This document shows, piece after piece, positions 12,335-25,699 of a DNA stretch of 64,000 bases. Position 1 is the stretch's first letter. Every line of letters begins with the position of its first letter. The notes under the pieces are model-generated. The model saw only the letters and a list, made by a program, of their open reading frames with translations, had not been told where the DNA came from and ran no database searches. Source of the stretch: Mesotaenium endlicherianum (Eukaryota > Streptophyta > Zygnematophyceae > Zygnematales > Mesotaeniaceae); contig WELA01010568.1 of assembly GCA_009602735.1 (NCBI GenBank), positions 23,657 through 87,656 of the forward strand, in the 5' to 3' direction. The position numbers were made by a program, and so were the translations under genes.

Positions 12335-13968
12335 ACTCGACGCTGAAGTCAATGAAGTCGTGTGGTGGCGGTTTTGACTGCTTACCATCTCGCCGGCTGG
12401 CATGGCGCAGTCAGGAATTATATCTTGAGTCACGTTTGCAAAGCATGCACGAGGGGGCTACGTTGCCGACTGCGGCATTTGAGTCTCCGCGCCTGACTCC
12501 GCCTGTGTTGGTGTCGTTAGTCTTGGGTCCTCATGCTTTGTGAATCAATCAAATTCTCTTGTGCCGGTGATTCGATAAGTAAGGAAAAGCAGCGCTGCAG
12601 ACATCTGGCATGGTTTCTAGCGCATGCCGCATGCAGAGGGGTGTGCGCGCGTGATCCAGGCAGCAGGTGTTGCCCAGCCGTGGTAGTGCACGACACACAC
12701 GTCACATGGAGTAAAGAACACGTCTAGACCTGTGCGGAGATGCCGGAGCATCAGATGCTGTAGAAGAGCGTGCAGCATCACTAGTGAAGAGGGGTGGCTG
12801 GGATCCCTTGGCGATGCTGCCGGCTTCCTCTCTGGTGTTACACTTGTTGCATGTCACTGTGTTGTTGTCGGGCACTCCATTCAACACGGTTGGCAGAAAG
12901 GCTCGAGAGGCACCATCTGTGATTCTATGCACCACTGTGAATGAAAATGCCCGTGCATGTCGCCCTGGGCTCGAGCTCACCAGATTTCTGATGATAGCAC
13001 ACGCTGCAAGTTCTGCTTGCTGCCGGGAGAAATTCATGAAGTGTGGGATGAGTCGCAGATTGACTGAGGGGTGGTCACCTGCAACTTTAGTGCAAAGAAC
13101 TGCTCGCACAACATGGAACCAAGCACAACTAGCAGAGGATCATGAAATGTGGGATGAGTTGCAAATGTCAGCTCTAGGCTGCTGAGGTCAGATCCTCGGC
13201 GACCCTGAGATGGAGCAAGCATGACTACAGTAAATACACCTCTTTTGCATGCGTGCACTGCTGCCAGCAGGTGCAAGACTGGAAGGACATGCTTACGTAG
13301 TGATGCAGACATACGCCATGTTAAGTCAGCAGACATTTACACGGTATTGTATGTAGATATGTATGAATCGAGTGTGGTACACAGCTAGATGGCGATTTTG
13401 GTCCCCTCCTCTCTGACAGGCTTACTGACGTCTGGCCTTGCAACAGCGCAAGCACTCGTCGTACCCGAAGGGCACATGTTCATTATTTGCACGGGCTGCT
13501 GAAGCAAGATGTTTGCACTGACAGCTGTCAGCGTAAAGGGGAGGTTGCCTGGTTCTGAGAGGGCTCCTTCTGAAACTGCAATTAAAGACAGGCATGTCTC
13601 TGTATTGATTCCCTCGCAAGGCGATATGGTCGGTTCAATTTGATGCGTACTGGAACAAACACGGAGAGGAAGAAACTGTAGCAGAGAGGGCCAATCGCCG
13701 CTGCAAGGAGAGGAGCCGCCAGGGGGCACGTCATGAGGGGCGCAGTGCGGTATAGGTGGCACCGGCAGGCGCATCACTTCCACTGGCACTTGCCGCTTCT
13801 GTGTCACAAATCAAGGACCAAGTTGAGGTGGCCGCATATGCAGTGGGGCGATACTGCCCGAGTCCATCGGGCGGTCTCAGCCGCCACACAATGGCGGCGG
13901 CGGCGGCGGGGACGGCAACATAAGACTGCCAATTGGCAGCACCGTGTGGCGGCACGCAGACAGCGGGC
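12335..13968. other. Convergent intergenic region between metallophosphoesterase and AP2 genes
   Basis: This stretch lies between the stop codons of two convergent genes and probably holds both 3' untranslated regions. No open frame here has a recognisable domain. A short direct repeat (GAAATTCATGAAGTGTGGGA-like at about 13028; its partner at about 13139) is the only structure I see. Confidence 0.5.
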
Positions 13969-16900
13969 TCAACTCTTGCATGCAGTAGAAGGAGCAGCAG
14001 GAGGAGCAGCAGCAGCCACCGCCAGTGCTGCCTCTGGGCTGGCGGTGGCATCAGCAGCAGCAGCACCAGCACCAGCACCAGCACCAGCACCAGAGGCCCC
14101 GGGAGCGACATCCTGCGCGCTTTCGGCGGGAAAGTTGGTGATGGCGCTGGTGCCACGGAAGCGCCGGGCGGCGGCATCGTAGGCCCGGGCGGCGTCCTCC
14201 GCGCGATCGAAGCTTCCAAGCCAGATGCGCTTCTTGCTGTGCGGGTCTCGCACCTCCGCCGCCCACCGCCCAGAGGGCCTCTGCGGGGCCGCCACGTGGC
14301 ACGGGGTAGAAAGGAAATATGTCATGTCAGATGCGCTCATTGCTGGTTTTGTTCTCACGCACGTTCTGACACCAGTCCCGACGAGCAACCAGCAGGCGGC
14401 TTGAGACAAGGCCGGCAAACCAACACCCCCCCACCTCCCCTCTCCCAGCCCCCCCTCCTTTAAGTGTACGCTCTCCCACCAGCAGGAGGAAGACCGAAGA
14501 GGCTGCTGCTTCGAGCTGACGCTGGAGCAGCTTGTCGCCATTGGACAACAGCACACCTAGAATGCTTGCACCGCACAGCACCTGGCCGCGCGGGTGTTGC
14601 AGCGCTTGCTGCTTCTGCCGGGAGGGCTTGGGCCCTCTCAGCCGCAAGCTCCTCTTCATGCGCGCAGCCTGTCTGTTGGGGGGGTCAAGATTGATCATCT
14701 CAAAGCTGCCCTCCTGTACAACTCTGGGGCCTGGGCGGCTGCCGACCACAAAGAAGCGAAGGGGGGGAGGGGGGGTGGTGTAGAGTAGTGTACCTGGCGG
14801 ATGCCCCGGTACAGCCGGGCGGTACTGCCCTGTGATCCAAACCCAGAGCCCTGCGCCACCCCCGCCCCGGCCCCCCCGGCCCCGGCCCCGGCTCCTGGCC
14901 CTGCTGGCCCAGATCCCCCATGAGCACCATCACCAGCAGCAGCTTCTCCGTGCGGACCGCTGCTAGGGGGCTGTGGTGACCTTGCCGACGTGCCCCCCGC
15001 AACTGCTGTGCCAGGTGGCGGCAACGCCTCCTCTGCGACCCGGCTGGCGCCTTCGCCTCCCGCCCCTGGTGCTTCACGAGAGCAGATGACGTAGGATTCG
15101 TCCAGCCTGCCAGGGGTGCTTTGACGGCGGGCGCAACCTGTCGGGCCGTGGGGGGCTACCTCAGAAGGGGGAGGGTCCGAAGATGCTCTGCCCGGTCCCA
15201 CTGGTTGAGGTGGCATGCTCAGGGTAGCAGTGCCAGGTGGCATGCTGGGAGGGCAGCCAGGTGTCAGGTGCATAGCAGGTGCCATGAGGGCATGAGGGAG
15301 GCAACCTGGGCCGCTTGGGATGAGGTGGGGAAACATTTGTGCCGCCCAGAGCATGTTCCAGGGCCCTGCCTCTCCGCCAAATGGCATCATGAGAGCCATA
15401 GAGAAGGGCAAGGAAAAGTCCGCATGCCGCGGGATGTGCGGCAGGGAGACCAGTGGCATGGCCTGAGGCACGTGCTGAGGTATGTGCTGCTGCATGCCTG
15501 TGCTTGCGCCAGGTGGCGTCAGTGCAGCGGCTGTCATTGTAGTTGCAGGTATGGAATATCCTGCTGATAACGACGATAATGGTGATGGTGCTGTTGGCCA
15601 CGGCAGGGTAGGGGCTGGCACGCCACAGTTTCCCGGAAATTGGAAGGAGGCGCCAGGTGGCGGAACTTGGGGCATCCAAGCAGATGGCTGGGGCCAAGCA
15701 TGGCTGCTGTTGTTTGGGATGCCGATCGGGGGTTGGCACGATGTGGCGCCAGCTGGCGGGCACGCAAACCTCCCCGTTGGCGGTGTTGGAAAGAAGTTTG
15801 AAGGTCCCGCATGCGTCAGGTTGCTTTGTAGCGCGAGGACAGCTGGCGCCGCTGCCGCCAGCTGGTCGGCCAACTTTCTGGGAATCTCGAGCACCCCCTG
15901 CCCTGCTGAGGTGGCGGCCAAGCCCGGCGGGCCCTCTCGGAGCCCCCCTGGAGGGCTCAGGAGCGGCGAGGCGGGACTCTCTTGGGTTGTGTGCCCGCTC
16001 TCAGAGTCCAGGGGGAAGAAGTTGAATTCTTTCGGCCTGCTGCCAGTCGGCGGGGGCGAACACGTCGCACCATCCCTCTCCACCACATGCACGCTGCGAG
16101 CCTCGGCGTCCGAGAGGGCGGCAGCGCCGGCGGCGGCGGCCAATGGAAGTGCACCAGCTGGCTCCAGCATCGTCCAGAAGCGCTGCTCGAGGGGACCCTC
16201 CTCCCCGCCCGCACGCAGCTTCTCCCCCTCTGTCCGATCTTGCTTTCCTTGTGGGGGGGCTGGGGCTACCATCGTGTGGTGATCCGCGGGGGAGTCGTAA
16301 CGCACGGCACCAGAGGTATGCACAAGCCTACAAGGGGGGGGGCTGAGCCCACAAGCGGCTGCTCCTCCTTGTCCTCCTGCTCCTGACGGGGTCAGTCTGG
16401 AGGCCTCTGCCTCTGCCAGCTTTCTCTTGACGGGCCCATCGGCGGCTGGCTGGTGCCAGGGGGGGGTCGTTGGGCTGCTGCTGCTATCCACGGGTCTCAA
16501 GGGGGGGGGGGTTCGCTCCTTGAGGGGGCCTGCTGGTCTGAGCCAGGGCCGGGGTGGTGCTGCAGAGCCTCTCCCACCCCCGCTCCCTCTCTCTTCCTGC
16601 AGGTCAGAGTGTTGCCCGCCTGGCGGCGTTGCAGCAAAGCCTCTCAGTGCGTCAGCTCCGCATGCTCCAGCAACAGCTGTCGCGCATCCATTGGCCTTAC
16701 GCGGCCCAGTCAAATCCTTAGTATTGCGCCGCGCGGCCTCGGTCGGCGCTTGGGACAAGTGGCCTTCTCTGACGCAACTGAGAGGCACTGCGGCAGACCC
16801 CCGCACCCCAGAAGCCATTTCTGATCCTGGCTGTCGGATATGCGACTCGGCAGCATCATAGCTGCCCGCCCACTGCTGCGGCCCAGCAGAGAGGGGGGAC

Positions 16901-17343
16901 CCGGCAACGCCGCTCCGTGCATATCCGTTACCATCCTCGCCCCAGGAATTCTCGCAAGCTGCCACGTGCCCCCACACTGCGATGCGCCTTTTGCTTGACC
17001 AGTGCTCTGCACCGTCGCCAGCTGGCAGCTCCTCGCACGCCCCTGGCAGAACGCGCCGCTTGCGCCCGGCCAGGCAGAGCGCAGTGTGAACGGAGTCTAG
17101 AAGCCTTCCCTCGCGGGCACCCGCCGACTCCCTTTGAGTGCTGCTACAAATACCCCCGACCCCACCCCCACTGCCACCCCCATCCCCACCCCCACCGCCA
17201 CTGCTATTGCCACTGCCAAGGCCACGGCAGTTGGTGCTCAGGTTTGGGCCCTTCCTCCGTATGAAGCTTCTGTCACCAGGCCGGGCCCACTTGGCCAGGT
17301 TTTGAGTGCGGTCCTCCGCCAGGCTGCCACACGTCGTCATCAC
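13969..17343 (-). CDS. AP2/ERF-domain transcription factor, large, intron inside the domain
   Basis: This is a likely nuclear DNA-binding protein. The coding stretch runs from 17343 down to 14794 and continues from 14280 to 13969; the 513-base intron has GTAC and CCGCAG ends and phase 0. The product is about 953 residues. Residues 1-840 are low-complexity Gly/Pro/Ala-rich sequence. The single AP2 domain follows near the C-terminus: LYRGIRQ at the end of the first exon, then [32 protein letters not shown] and [10 protein letters not shown]. These match the YRG and RAYD elements of ERF-type AP2 domains. A short Ala/Gly tail ends the protein. The recurring PPG(A/T) units in the long N-terminal part are largely encoded by GCCACCTGGC. 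The start at 17343 is uncertain: it is the most upstream in-frame Met, and upstream exons are possible. Target genes cannot be told from sequence. Confidence 0.82.
14040..14092. repeat. Hexamer repeat (CAGCAC)n in the AP2 gene
   Basis: A tandem hexamer lies in the last exon of the AP2 gene. On the minus strand it encodes an alternating Gly-Ala tract just after the AP2 domain. Confidence 0.85.
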
Positions 17344-17708
17344 AGGCCGCCACCCGGCCTAGCTCCGTCTGCAGCCATTGCTGTTGCCACTTACTCTGAG
17401 AGGCTGACAAATGGCCATGACTACAATGCCCTCGATCCTGCGCTCTCTCAGGGGGATGGGGATTTGACAAAATTGTGTGGCTGAAAGCAGAATCGGGAAT
17501 GCAAGCGTATATGCGACCCCCTTCACCTCGACATCAGGCCAGTCGTCGCCTGGTGGCGCCACATGTCACCATCTGAGATAAGAAGCGAGGTACCCGTCAG
17601 AATCTTGAGGCAGTCATACGCTATCCTTCATGCAGTGGCCTTTTGTCGAACACTATTTTTTGTCAGGTACTCCGGTTATACTCCATGTACATATACGCCC
17701 ATGCAGCG

Positions 17709-17713
<5 letters not shown>

Positions 17714-17794
<81 letters not shown>
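17714..17794. repeat. (GT)n microsatellite, about 40 units
   Basis: A nearly perfect dinucleotide run of about 80 bases, followed by a short GC-alternating stretch. It lies upstream of the AP2 gene. Confidence 0.97.
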
Positions 17795-19719
17795 CCACGC
17801 GCGCGCGTGGTCCGATGGGTGTGGATGTTTTGAGTGCGCAAGCGGGCAGACATGCGCGGGCAGGTATGCTGTAGCCCCCAACACACTTTGGACTAGGATT
17901 TGCCAAGCAACAAAGTAGATCACTACTTTAACTTTTTTCTTGATCAGACTTGCGTACATGGGTGGTGCATACTTGCATGTATGAGAAGATGGGTCAGTTT
18001 AAAGTGGGGCCCGCCAGACTTAAGCTCAACACATGTACACATAAGGGGACTTCACATTCCACAATTGTTGCCCCACTTATATGTAGAGATTTGGCTAAAA
18101 GGAAAGAGCACTACTGCTTTGACGGCCGGCTCAAGCGGCTAGATTGCCCAGGTCCCCTCCATTAGGCATCACATGCATTTTGTCTCACCCAGCTCGCCCT
18201 CTGCCCTACATGTGCCCGTCAGCACCCCACCTCAAAAGGGGCTGGATTGAACTCCTGTTGCACTCTTGTAAGATACTTCTTGCATTACATCAGCCTACGG
18301 AAGTTGTCAAAGAGTGCGTTGGTCCTTTCAACGCGTAAACTGAACAGGAGCCGCTGGGTCTATCAAATGCATTACCGGGATTAGCATGCACACGCCCCCA
18401 CGCAGGTTAGGACAGTGGGTTTGATCACCATCGGACAAGAGTTCAGCCATAGAGGGGTCAAATTTTCTCACGGATGCATTGCAAAGGCTAGTTGTACGCG
18501 CGCCAGCTTACAGCTTCTTGTTTCAGACAGGACTTGAAGATATCAGAACACGTATGGCATACAAAAACAATAACGCATGCAAGGGTTTCTCTGAACTTTT
18601 GCTGAGCGGTCTTTAAAATCCAGTGGTAGCAATAGAAGAATCACGGTCGTAGAAGAAAATCAGGTGGTTGCCATATAATGAAGTCTTGGAATACCTTGTG
18701 TCTGGCACATTCTCAGTTGAAGAGCATTCAGTGCTTTCCCTCTTCTGATTGACAGCTTACTTGTTATCTCAGCTGACACAAGTGGAAAGGGTGATTGATG
18801 CACCCTTCACTACTTTTTGGCCTTCTGCATCACGGCAACTGCTAGCATGCAGCGTTTCCCGCAGATCCAGTCACGCAGAAAACACTACGCCCATAATGCA
18901 CTTCACCAATCGATCCGAGGCCCGACGACCCGACTTCCGAGACTGGACCTCTCCCGACGTCCAAATAAAATCTATATTCGCGACTCGTGTGAGTCATGCC
19001 TCTTAGGTCCGCGCTCTGGTGCAGGCGTGTGCAGGCCGTCATTGGTCCTGTTGTTTTCTTGTGATTCGGAAATAATCATTCGTCGTCAACCCTCACTGCT
19101 TTTTTTTGGCTTTTTTAGTCTGCACTCGTCGACACTCGTCTACACTCGTCTAGACTGCCCGTAGGTCATCTCCCACCAAAGCTGGGTACCAGACTCCAGT
19201 CTCCTCGCTAGCACTGAGGAGATCTCCAGATGTGAGCAAAACAGCAGGTGATGACCGGCAAACAGCAGCACCCATGTGCTCTCGACACTCAGCGACTGCC
19301 AAACCCGGTCCGAACTGGGCCGAACGTATGGCTTGCTGTGGCTAACCTTTGGTTACTGCTGGTTTCTGGGAACTCGAACACCATCCAACACTGTCCAAAA
19401 TTGTCACGTTCACGTGCAACTTAGCGTTTGGTCACCCGATAAGAGCAGGCGACTCGCGAAAGGCAGATGAAGGCACTGAGGGTGCTGCCAAATGTTGCCG
19501 TATGTATGCCATTTGTTGTAGGACTAAACCAATCACATGTCCCCAATGCTTAAAAGGCACCCCAGCTGGCCCCAGCTGAGTCGCAAATCATGGAAACGAG
19601 CCGTATGAATCGAGATGCACCTAGTAGGATTGAGTAGGATTGTAAAAGTTCGCTATAGCCGCGTCGTCACCCTTGCGTCCGAATTCATGTTGCGTAAATG
19701 CGTGTGAGCTTACACGCTC

Positions 19720-19766
19720 GATGACTGCCGACTGCCGACTGCCGACTGCCGACTGCCGAGTCCCGA
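19720..19766. repeat. GACTGCC heptamer tandem repeat
   Basis: About five copies of GACTGCC in a row, followed by degenerate units (GAGTCCC, GACAGCC, GACTTCC). Confidence 0.85.
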
Positions 19767-20599
19767 CAGCCGACTTCCGGTAGCAGAAAGCCTTGGAAGT
19801 TGAGAAGCCTCATCAGCTTGCATCATCCCTTGCAAGCCTCTCCGTTCAGCTGAATGTCTGACATGTCCTTCAAAGGACATAGATCCATGATGATCGAAGG
19901 TTGGCATCAACCTATTGTATCGTTTTACCCTTTTCTTGTAGCCTACAATGGCTCTTAGAGGCTTGGTATGTGGCTCTTGGCCACTGGTGACTCCTTGTGT
20001 CCACCTTGTGGCTCCTCGAGGCTTGGAGGATCCTGGCTGGCAGTTAGCCGCACAGTGCATGCGGAGACACGAGACTGCACGAGACGCACGAACATGCACA
20101 ACAGGGTACCGGAAAAAGTATACCGTCGGATCAGAGAGCGGAGAACTTCGATTCGCATGGAAGTGCACGCTCAGGGGAAGTCACTGAAAGTGTTCGCCTT
20201 CCTGTTCACTTCTGCCACTATATCACTAACCTCTCTACAATCGACGCCACAAGGTAACTCAAGTGGCTGCCTAAAGTCCAGGTCAGGAGGATAGATAGAG
20301 TGAAATCTGTGCTCACTTTTTGTAGACACGTTTCAAATCTAGATTTGTGACATAAAGGATTAGATTATTGACACCTGAAAAAAGACCGCGAAAAGTTCCC
20401 AGTACTTCAATTTTCAGTCAAATGACACTCTAAATGAGCATGAAGCTCAATTCACTTAAGTGTAGTGAATGTTCTAACCAGTCATTGCAAGAAGTTTCAA
20501 GTGCAGTTCAATTGCTCTCGTTCCCGAAATGGTGTCAATACTGACGCTTTGTCTCTCCGACACCTATTGTCGATGTCCTCTGGCATTTAAAATAGAGTT

Positions 20600-23500
20600 C
20601 AACAACACTTGCAGCTAACTTCAACGGCAGCCGGTGTGTCTGGTAGCCCGAAGAAAACGCAAGATCAGGTGAAACAGAATGGTAAGGAGAAAGTGTTTGA
20701 CAGCATAGGAAGCTCGCAGATCAGTTTCGATTCCTTTTCCCCTGCTGACAAGGATGCAATTCTCAAGAGTGTGCAAGAACGCATTATGTCAGAATTATCG
20801 TCACAGAAGTCTCATGCACCTGAGCAACTACTGGCTGCCAAAGCAATACAGCAGCAAACATCTGACGCGCAAGCGTTAGATGTCAATCAGAAACTGGACA
20901 AAATGCAGCAGCTACTGGATATTTTGACAGCTGAGAAGAATACTAAAGCAGGCAAGCGCCCAAGAGTTGATAACAACGCCAAGACAGATCAGATTCTGCG
21001 CGAGATGAAGAGATTCAAAGAAGAGAAAGACATGGCAGGTATGACCAAGCTTTCAGAAGGCAACAAGGTGCAGATCAAGTATTGTAATAAACTGGAGAAG
21101 ATTATGATACAAGCCCAGACGGAGACAGCGAATGGCGAAACAGAGACAACAGGTACACTGCTGGCAATTGCTATTGCTATGCTTTCCTTTCGCAAGAAAC
21201 AGATCAGGCTTGCTGAAGAACATACTTGGCCAGTGGTCAACGAAGTATTGAAGAAATGTGCGATGAAAGGCAAAGATCCTGAGAAGGAGGACCTCAATGC
21301 TATGTGTCAGTGTCATAAGTCCAAGATGAGTGAGGAAGGGTATAGGCCTAAGTATAGCAAGTTTAGCAGGAATAACAATAACCGTGAAAGAGGAAATAGT
21401 GTGCGAGGATATTGCTATAACTGCGGTCACTATGGCCATTTGTCTCCTGACTGTACCATGCCAAAACGTTAGGACGGTCGTGTAGAAACTAGAGCAGCTC
21501 CTATTCAGCAACCTACGATGCAATATCAACCTCAGCTGCCACCTCCCATGGGGCCCCCAATGATGCAGCCCTCTCCCCAGCAATTCAGACAGTAGCTCGT
21601 CAGCAAAAATCCTGAGGTCAGAAGTCTGACAGCCTGAGGGCAATGTAAGTTACTGGCAATGGCCATTCATGAATAAAACAAGCGATGTCAATGGACATGC
21701 GGAGCACAGTGTGCAGATTGATGATCATTCAAATTCGAATGTTGGATGCTTACATGTTCAGATGTCGATATGCGATCCAGCGAACAGCTGTTGGAGTGGC
21801 TAGGTCTGAAATCTGTGGCCGCCAAGGAAAAAGCTGGCAATGACAAAGCGGAGGAGTTGAGAATGAACTCCAAATTGAGAGAGGCATATGGCTGGTGGCT
21901 TTCTTGGTGCTGTTGTTCTTTTGTTCTATCAATGATAAAAGATGGTTATAAATTGCTGTGGGCAAGCGATGAGCCTCAGAGATATGAGAAAACAAATCAT
22001 ACTGAAGTCAAAAAATTCCCAGATTTCACTAGGTAGACAATTAAAGACCTCCTATTGTCGAGAGCAGCAGAAGAACGGCTGGAGGAGGAGAAGCCTGTAT
22101 GCATATTCCCACTGAACGTGGTGGAGGGCAAAAAATTGAGGTTAATATTGGACCTCAGGTATGTTAACAAAGCACTCTGGAAAGTTCCCTTCAAGTATGA
22201 AGGTCTGAGCAATCTACCTGACATAGTACAAAAGAATGATGTCTTCTTCTCAATTGACCTGAAATCGGGATATCATCATATCAGGATGCATCCCGATTTC
22301 AAGAAGTTCGTAGCGTTCCAATTTGAGGGAGAAATCTATACATATACTAGTATGCCATTCGGTCTGGCTACAGCTCCTTATGTTTTCACGAGAGTAATGA
22401 AAGAACTGTTAAAAATTGGAGAATCAATGGCATCAGAGTCTTGCCATATTTGGATAATTTTTTGGTAGCCTGCAGATCTCAGCAGGAGCATGCCAGAACG
22501 AAGCAAAAAATATTACAGGATTTTAAGAATGGTGGAGTCATAATTAATTTTGACAAAGCTCAGTTGGACTGTTTGAAAGTACAGCAATTCTTAGGAGTAG
22601 TCCTAGATTCTCGGGATATGAAGATTTATATGGACAAGTCAAGGCAGACCAAGCTGATAAAAAAAATTGAAACAGTGTTAGACATGATTTGGAATAGACA
22701 AGTTGTCCCTATGAAAACGGTAGCTTCAGTGGCTGGGCAAGTGATGTCGATGAAATTAGCTTTTGGAGAGATATTTGGAATGTTCACCAGACGGATGTTT
22801 CATGCATTGCAAGGGAAGAAAGACTGGTCGGAGACAGTACAAATGCTGCCTGGTGCAATTGATGAGATGAAGTTTTGGCAAGAATGCTTTGGGAAGTTTA
22901 ATGGTGCAAGATTGCCACAGCATTCCACACCAGATTGGGTGTTGCAGATTATCTCCATTGAGGGACTAATGGGCTGGAAAGGAAGGCTGGAGGACATACA
23001 TCATTGCCTCCCAGATTTTTTGGAAGGAGAACCCCCAATGACTTCTGCCAGAACAGGTATTATTCCAGAATTGGAAAGAATATTGATATTATATGTGATG
23101 AAGGATGTTATCAGAGAGAAGCATATCCTGATGAGGACTGATTGTAGACCTGTACAGAGGTTATTGAAACAAGGAGGCTCTGCTAGGGAGGATGAGCAGC
23201 ACATGTGCAAGAGAATTTTCAATTTGATCATAAGAACTAGAAGTTTTGTGCAGATTGAGTATATGCCTCTGGATGACAATAGTATCCTAGCTTGCCTAAT
23301 TAATACTAAGGTCAAGGATGACTACAGCCTATCTCCAGTTGCTTTTGAGTTCCTTGAAGATGTATGTTGTTTTCACACGGTAGATAGGTTTGCCACACCA
23401 GCAAATGCCCAACTAGAAAGATTCAATTCCTTGCTGTCGTACCCGGGTACCGAAGCAACAGATGCATTTTCTGTTAGCTGGACTGAGGAAAACAACTATG

Positions 23501-24960
23501 CGTTTCCTCCTCCTCAGCTCATCCCCAAGGTAGTGGAGCATGTCATTAAGAGTCAGCGTTACTGTACACTAGTGATACCTCTATGGTTGTCAACCAATTG
23601 GTGGCCAAGGCTCACTAGCAACAGAACTAGCTGGATATTTGAAGTTAAGATAGCTTATTATTATCTAGGCTATAGTACTCAGGGGCTAGTGCCAGGGACA
23701 GATAAGCAAGCCTTTGGAGGAAAAGGAATCCCCTTGTGTGACATGCTAGCACTAAGGCTAGAACCTATTGTGTATGAGCAAAACCAATCATAGGAAGAAA
23801 TCCAGAACTGCAACTACTGCAGCAGGTCAGCTGGGACACCATGTTCAGAAGCAGAGCTTCTGCTTCTATCAAAATATATGACACTTATTGGAACAGATTT
23901 CAATTTTTCTGCGAAGAATAGAAATTCAGTGATCTGCCGGCAGAGCCTCATGTATGTGCTCTAGATCTGACCAGTTTGATAGTGAACAAGATGTCTATTT
24001 TGCAATTTCAACTAACAGCAGCTGCTATATCCACTACACATGCTCTAGCTAATCTGCCTAGTCCTACAGACTCTCTGCATGTCAAGAACTTAAGAAAGGT
24101 AGCTTTGAGAGAGCTGCCCAGGCCAAATATTACAAAGCAGCCCCTGGCAATGGATTCTATAGCAGGCATATTGGAGCTCTTAGTGGTAAAGGAAGCATCT
24201 TCTTTTGATATTATGCAGGCTACATCAATATTGTTTATGTATAATGGAATATTGAGGTACTCAGATATGGTCAGCATGAGGCTAGAAAACATAAAGATCA
24301 TAAGAGAGCCTATAATAACAGCCCTGGAAATTTTGATTTCAAAGGCAAAAAATGATCAGAGAGCAGTGGGCAGAACTGTGTTGATCTGTGCAACACAAGA
24401 AAAGTGGTGCCCAGTGAACATGTTTAGCTGACTATTAAGTGAGACTCCGAGAGATGGAGAAACAGGTCCATTATATCAGTCGTTCACAAAGGAAGGAACT
24501 TTGTTAGGCAGAGTGCCGTCTTACACCACGTTTAGAAAATGGTGTGAACAGATGCTAGAGTCTGTAGGGCTAGGATTGGAAAATTTTGGTACCCACTCTT
24601 TGAGAAAGGCAGGAGCTACTGCAGCAGCTAACTCAGGAATATCAAACTGAACTTTCAAGAGCATGGGAGGATGGAGGAGTGAGAATGCAAAAGAGCTATA
24701 TGTAGTTGAGCTGGATAATAAGGTAGACAAAGCAACCAAAATAATGGCCATTTCTAATTCAGCTCAAGAGGCACCATACTCACAAAAACAGCTCACTCAA
24801 GCATTCAGGAGAAGAAAAAAGAAGAAGGGATTTAACATTCTACTCCCACTCCTACTCCTATTCCTACTCCTAAGCTACAACCATCAATCCTATGTGTGCT
24901 ATCGCATTGCATTTCCTGTACTACTCCTAATTCTCTTTCAAAATCAAAAAGCCTATTTCT
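20600..24960 (+). mobile_element. Element A: DIRS-like tyrosine-recombinase retroelement, broken
   Basis: Parts in order: a gag-like protein (about 20.6-21.5 kb) ending in a CCHC knuckle (CYNCGHYGHLSPDC); a reverse transcriptase (about 22.1-22.7 kb; LILDLRYVN, FSIDLKSGYHHI, MPFGLATAPYVF); an RNase H region with the DIRS-type extension (about 22.9-23.7 kb; VDRFATPANAQLERF, DAFSVSW); and a tyrosine recombinase (about 24.0-24.75 kb; ILRYSDMV, GTHSLRKAGA). A tyrosine recombinase in place of an integrase separates DIRS elements from LTR elements. The element is AT-rich compared with host genes. It is a fossil with a few breaks. I could not place its terminal repeats, so the ends are approximate. 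Confidence 0.85.
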
Positions 24961-25449
24961 AATTATTAGCATTTGATATATCAATAATAGAATGATGCAT
25001 ATGTCACAAATTGTATATAACTTGCCCCATATTTCATGTGTCTTGAGCAGGCGCAAAACAGGCGCAGCTCTGCGCAGCTCTATTCAAGCTGCGGGCAATC
25101 CCAGGCCAGCCCAGGCATGATCCCAGGCCATCCCAGGCAATCTCTGGACCATCCGGCAAAAGTCAGATCTTTGGTCCAGCCCAGTCCAGCCTCGGTCAAC
25201 AGCCCTTGCTGGACCAGATTGACCCGAATCGACCGGAAAATACTCGACACCTCCAATTCACGCCGACAAGGATGCGATCTGGCCAGCCCATTGTACTCAT
25301 TGTCGTGCAGTAGGAGGTCGGATGCGTATCATCGACACAAGCAATGCATAATATGCAAGCAGGCTTTGCTGCAATGAAGTCTATAATACATGTGACTTTA
25401 TAGCCAAACGACAGTCAAGCGTCAAATATTTTAATTCCCCCCCCAGCTC
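24961..25449. other. Spacer between elements A and B
   Basis: No gene is seen. The stretch 25085-25160 has several ATCCCAGGC-type short repeats. A run of C at 25438-25444, read on the minus strand as a G-run just past the end of element B coding sequence, could be B's polypurine tract, so part of this spacer may be an LTR of B. No matching partner LTR was found by eye. Confidence 0.35.
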
Positions 25450-25497
25450 TCAGCCACCAGCTGATGGGCTGTGATCGCTGTCTAAAGCTAAAGTAGT

Positions 25498-25632
25498 GCA
25501 GTTGCTACAGAACCAGTCTCCAGCTGGCACGCGGACCAGCGGCGGGTCAAGGCAGTCGATGTGGAAGCCGAGGTTGCAGCTGTCGCAAAGCAGCATCCTG
25601 GCCTCCTGGCCGGGGCTGTGGCAGATGTGGCA
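25498..25632 (-). other. PHD finger at the integrase C-terminus of element B
   Basis: A complete Cys4-His-Cys3 pattern: CHIC, then CDSC, then FHIDC, then WFCSNC, in 45 residues. PHD fingers are known to read the histone H3 tail, often by its Lys4 methylation state. Chromoviruses carry a chromodomain in this position; here a PHD finger stands in its place. A role in steering integration is inference. Confidence 0.88.
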
Positions 25633-25699
25633 CGCCCGGTCCTTGGGCGGCCTTGCGTCGCGGGGACGAACATGCATGTCAAGGTTAGGAAGGTGGCAT

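Larger units (their letters stand above)
17344..20600. other. Intergenic region, no gene recognised
   Basis: This is the region upstream of the AP2 gene and left of the retroelement nest. It holds a long GT microsatellite, a 10-mer repeat (ACTCGTC-type, about 19120-19160) and a heptamer repeat at about 19720-19765. None of its open frames has a recognisable domain. The AP2 promoter should lie in the first part. Confidence 0.45.

Noticed and set aside
13028-13175. Possible tandem duplication around CATGAAGTGTGGGATGAGT
   Set aside because: Only about 28 bases match between the two sites; flanks do not align, so it is not a clear duplication.
15121-16861. Plus-strand open frames across the AP2 gene
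   Set aside because: They are antisense shadows of the GC-rich minus-strand coding exon.
19720-19766. Telomere-like or centromeric heptamer array
   Set aside because: Only about five GACTGCC units, and the unit is unlike plant or algal telomere repeats.
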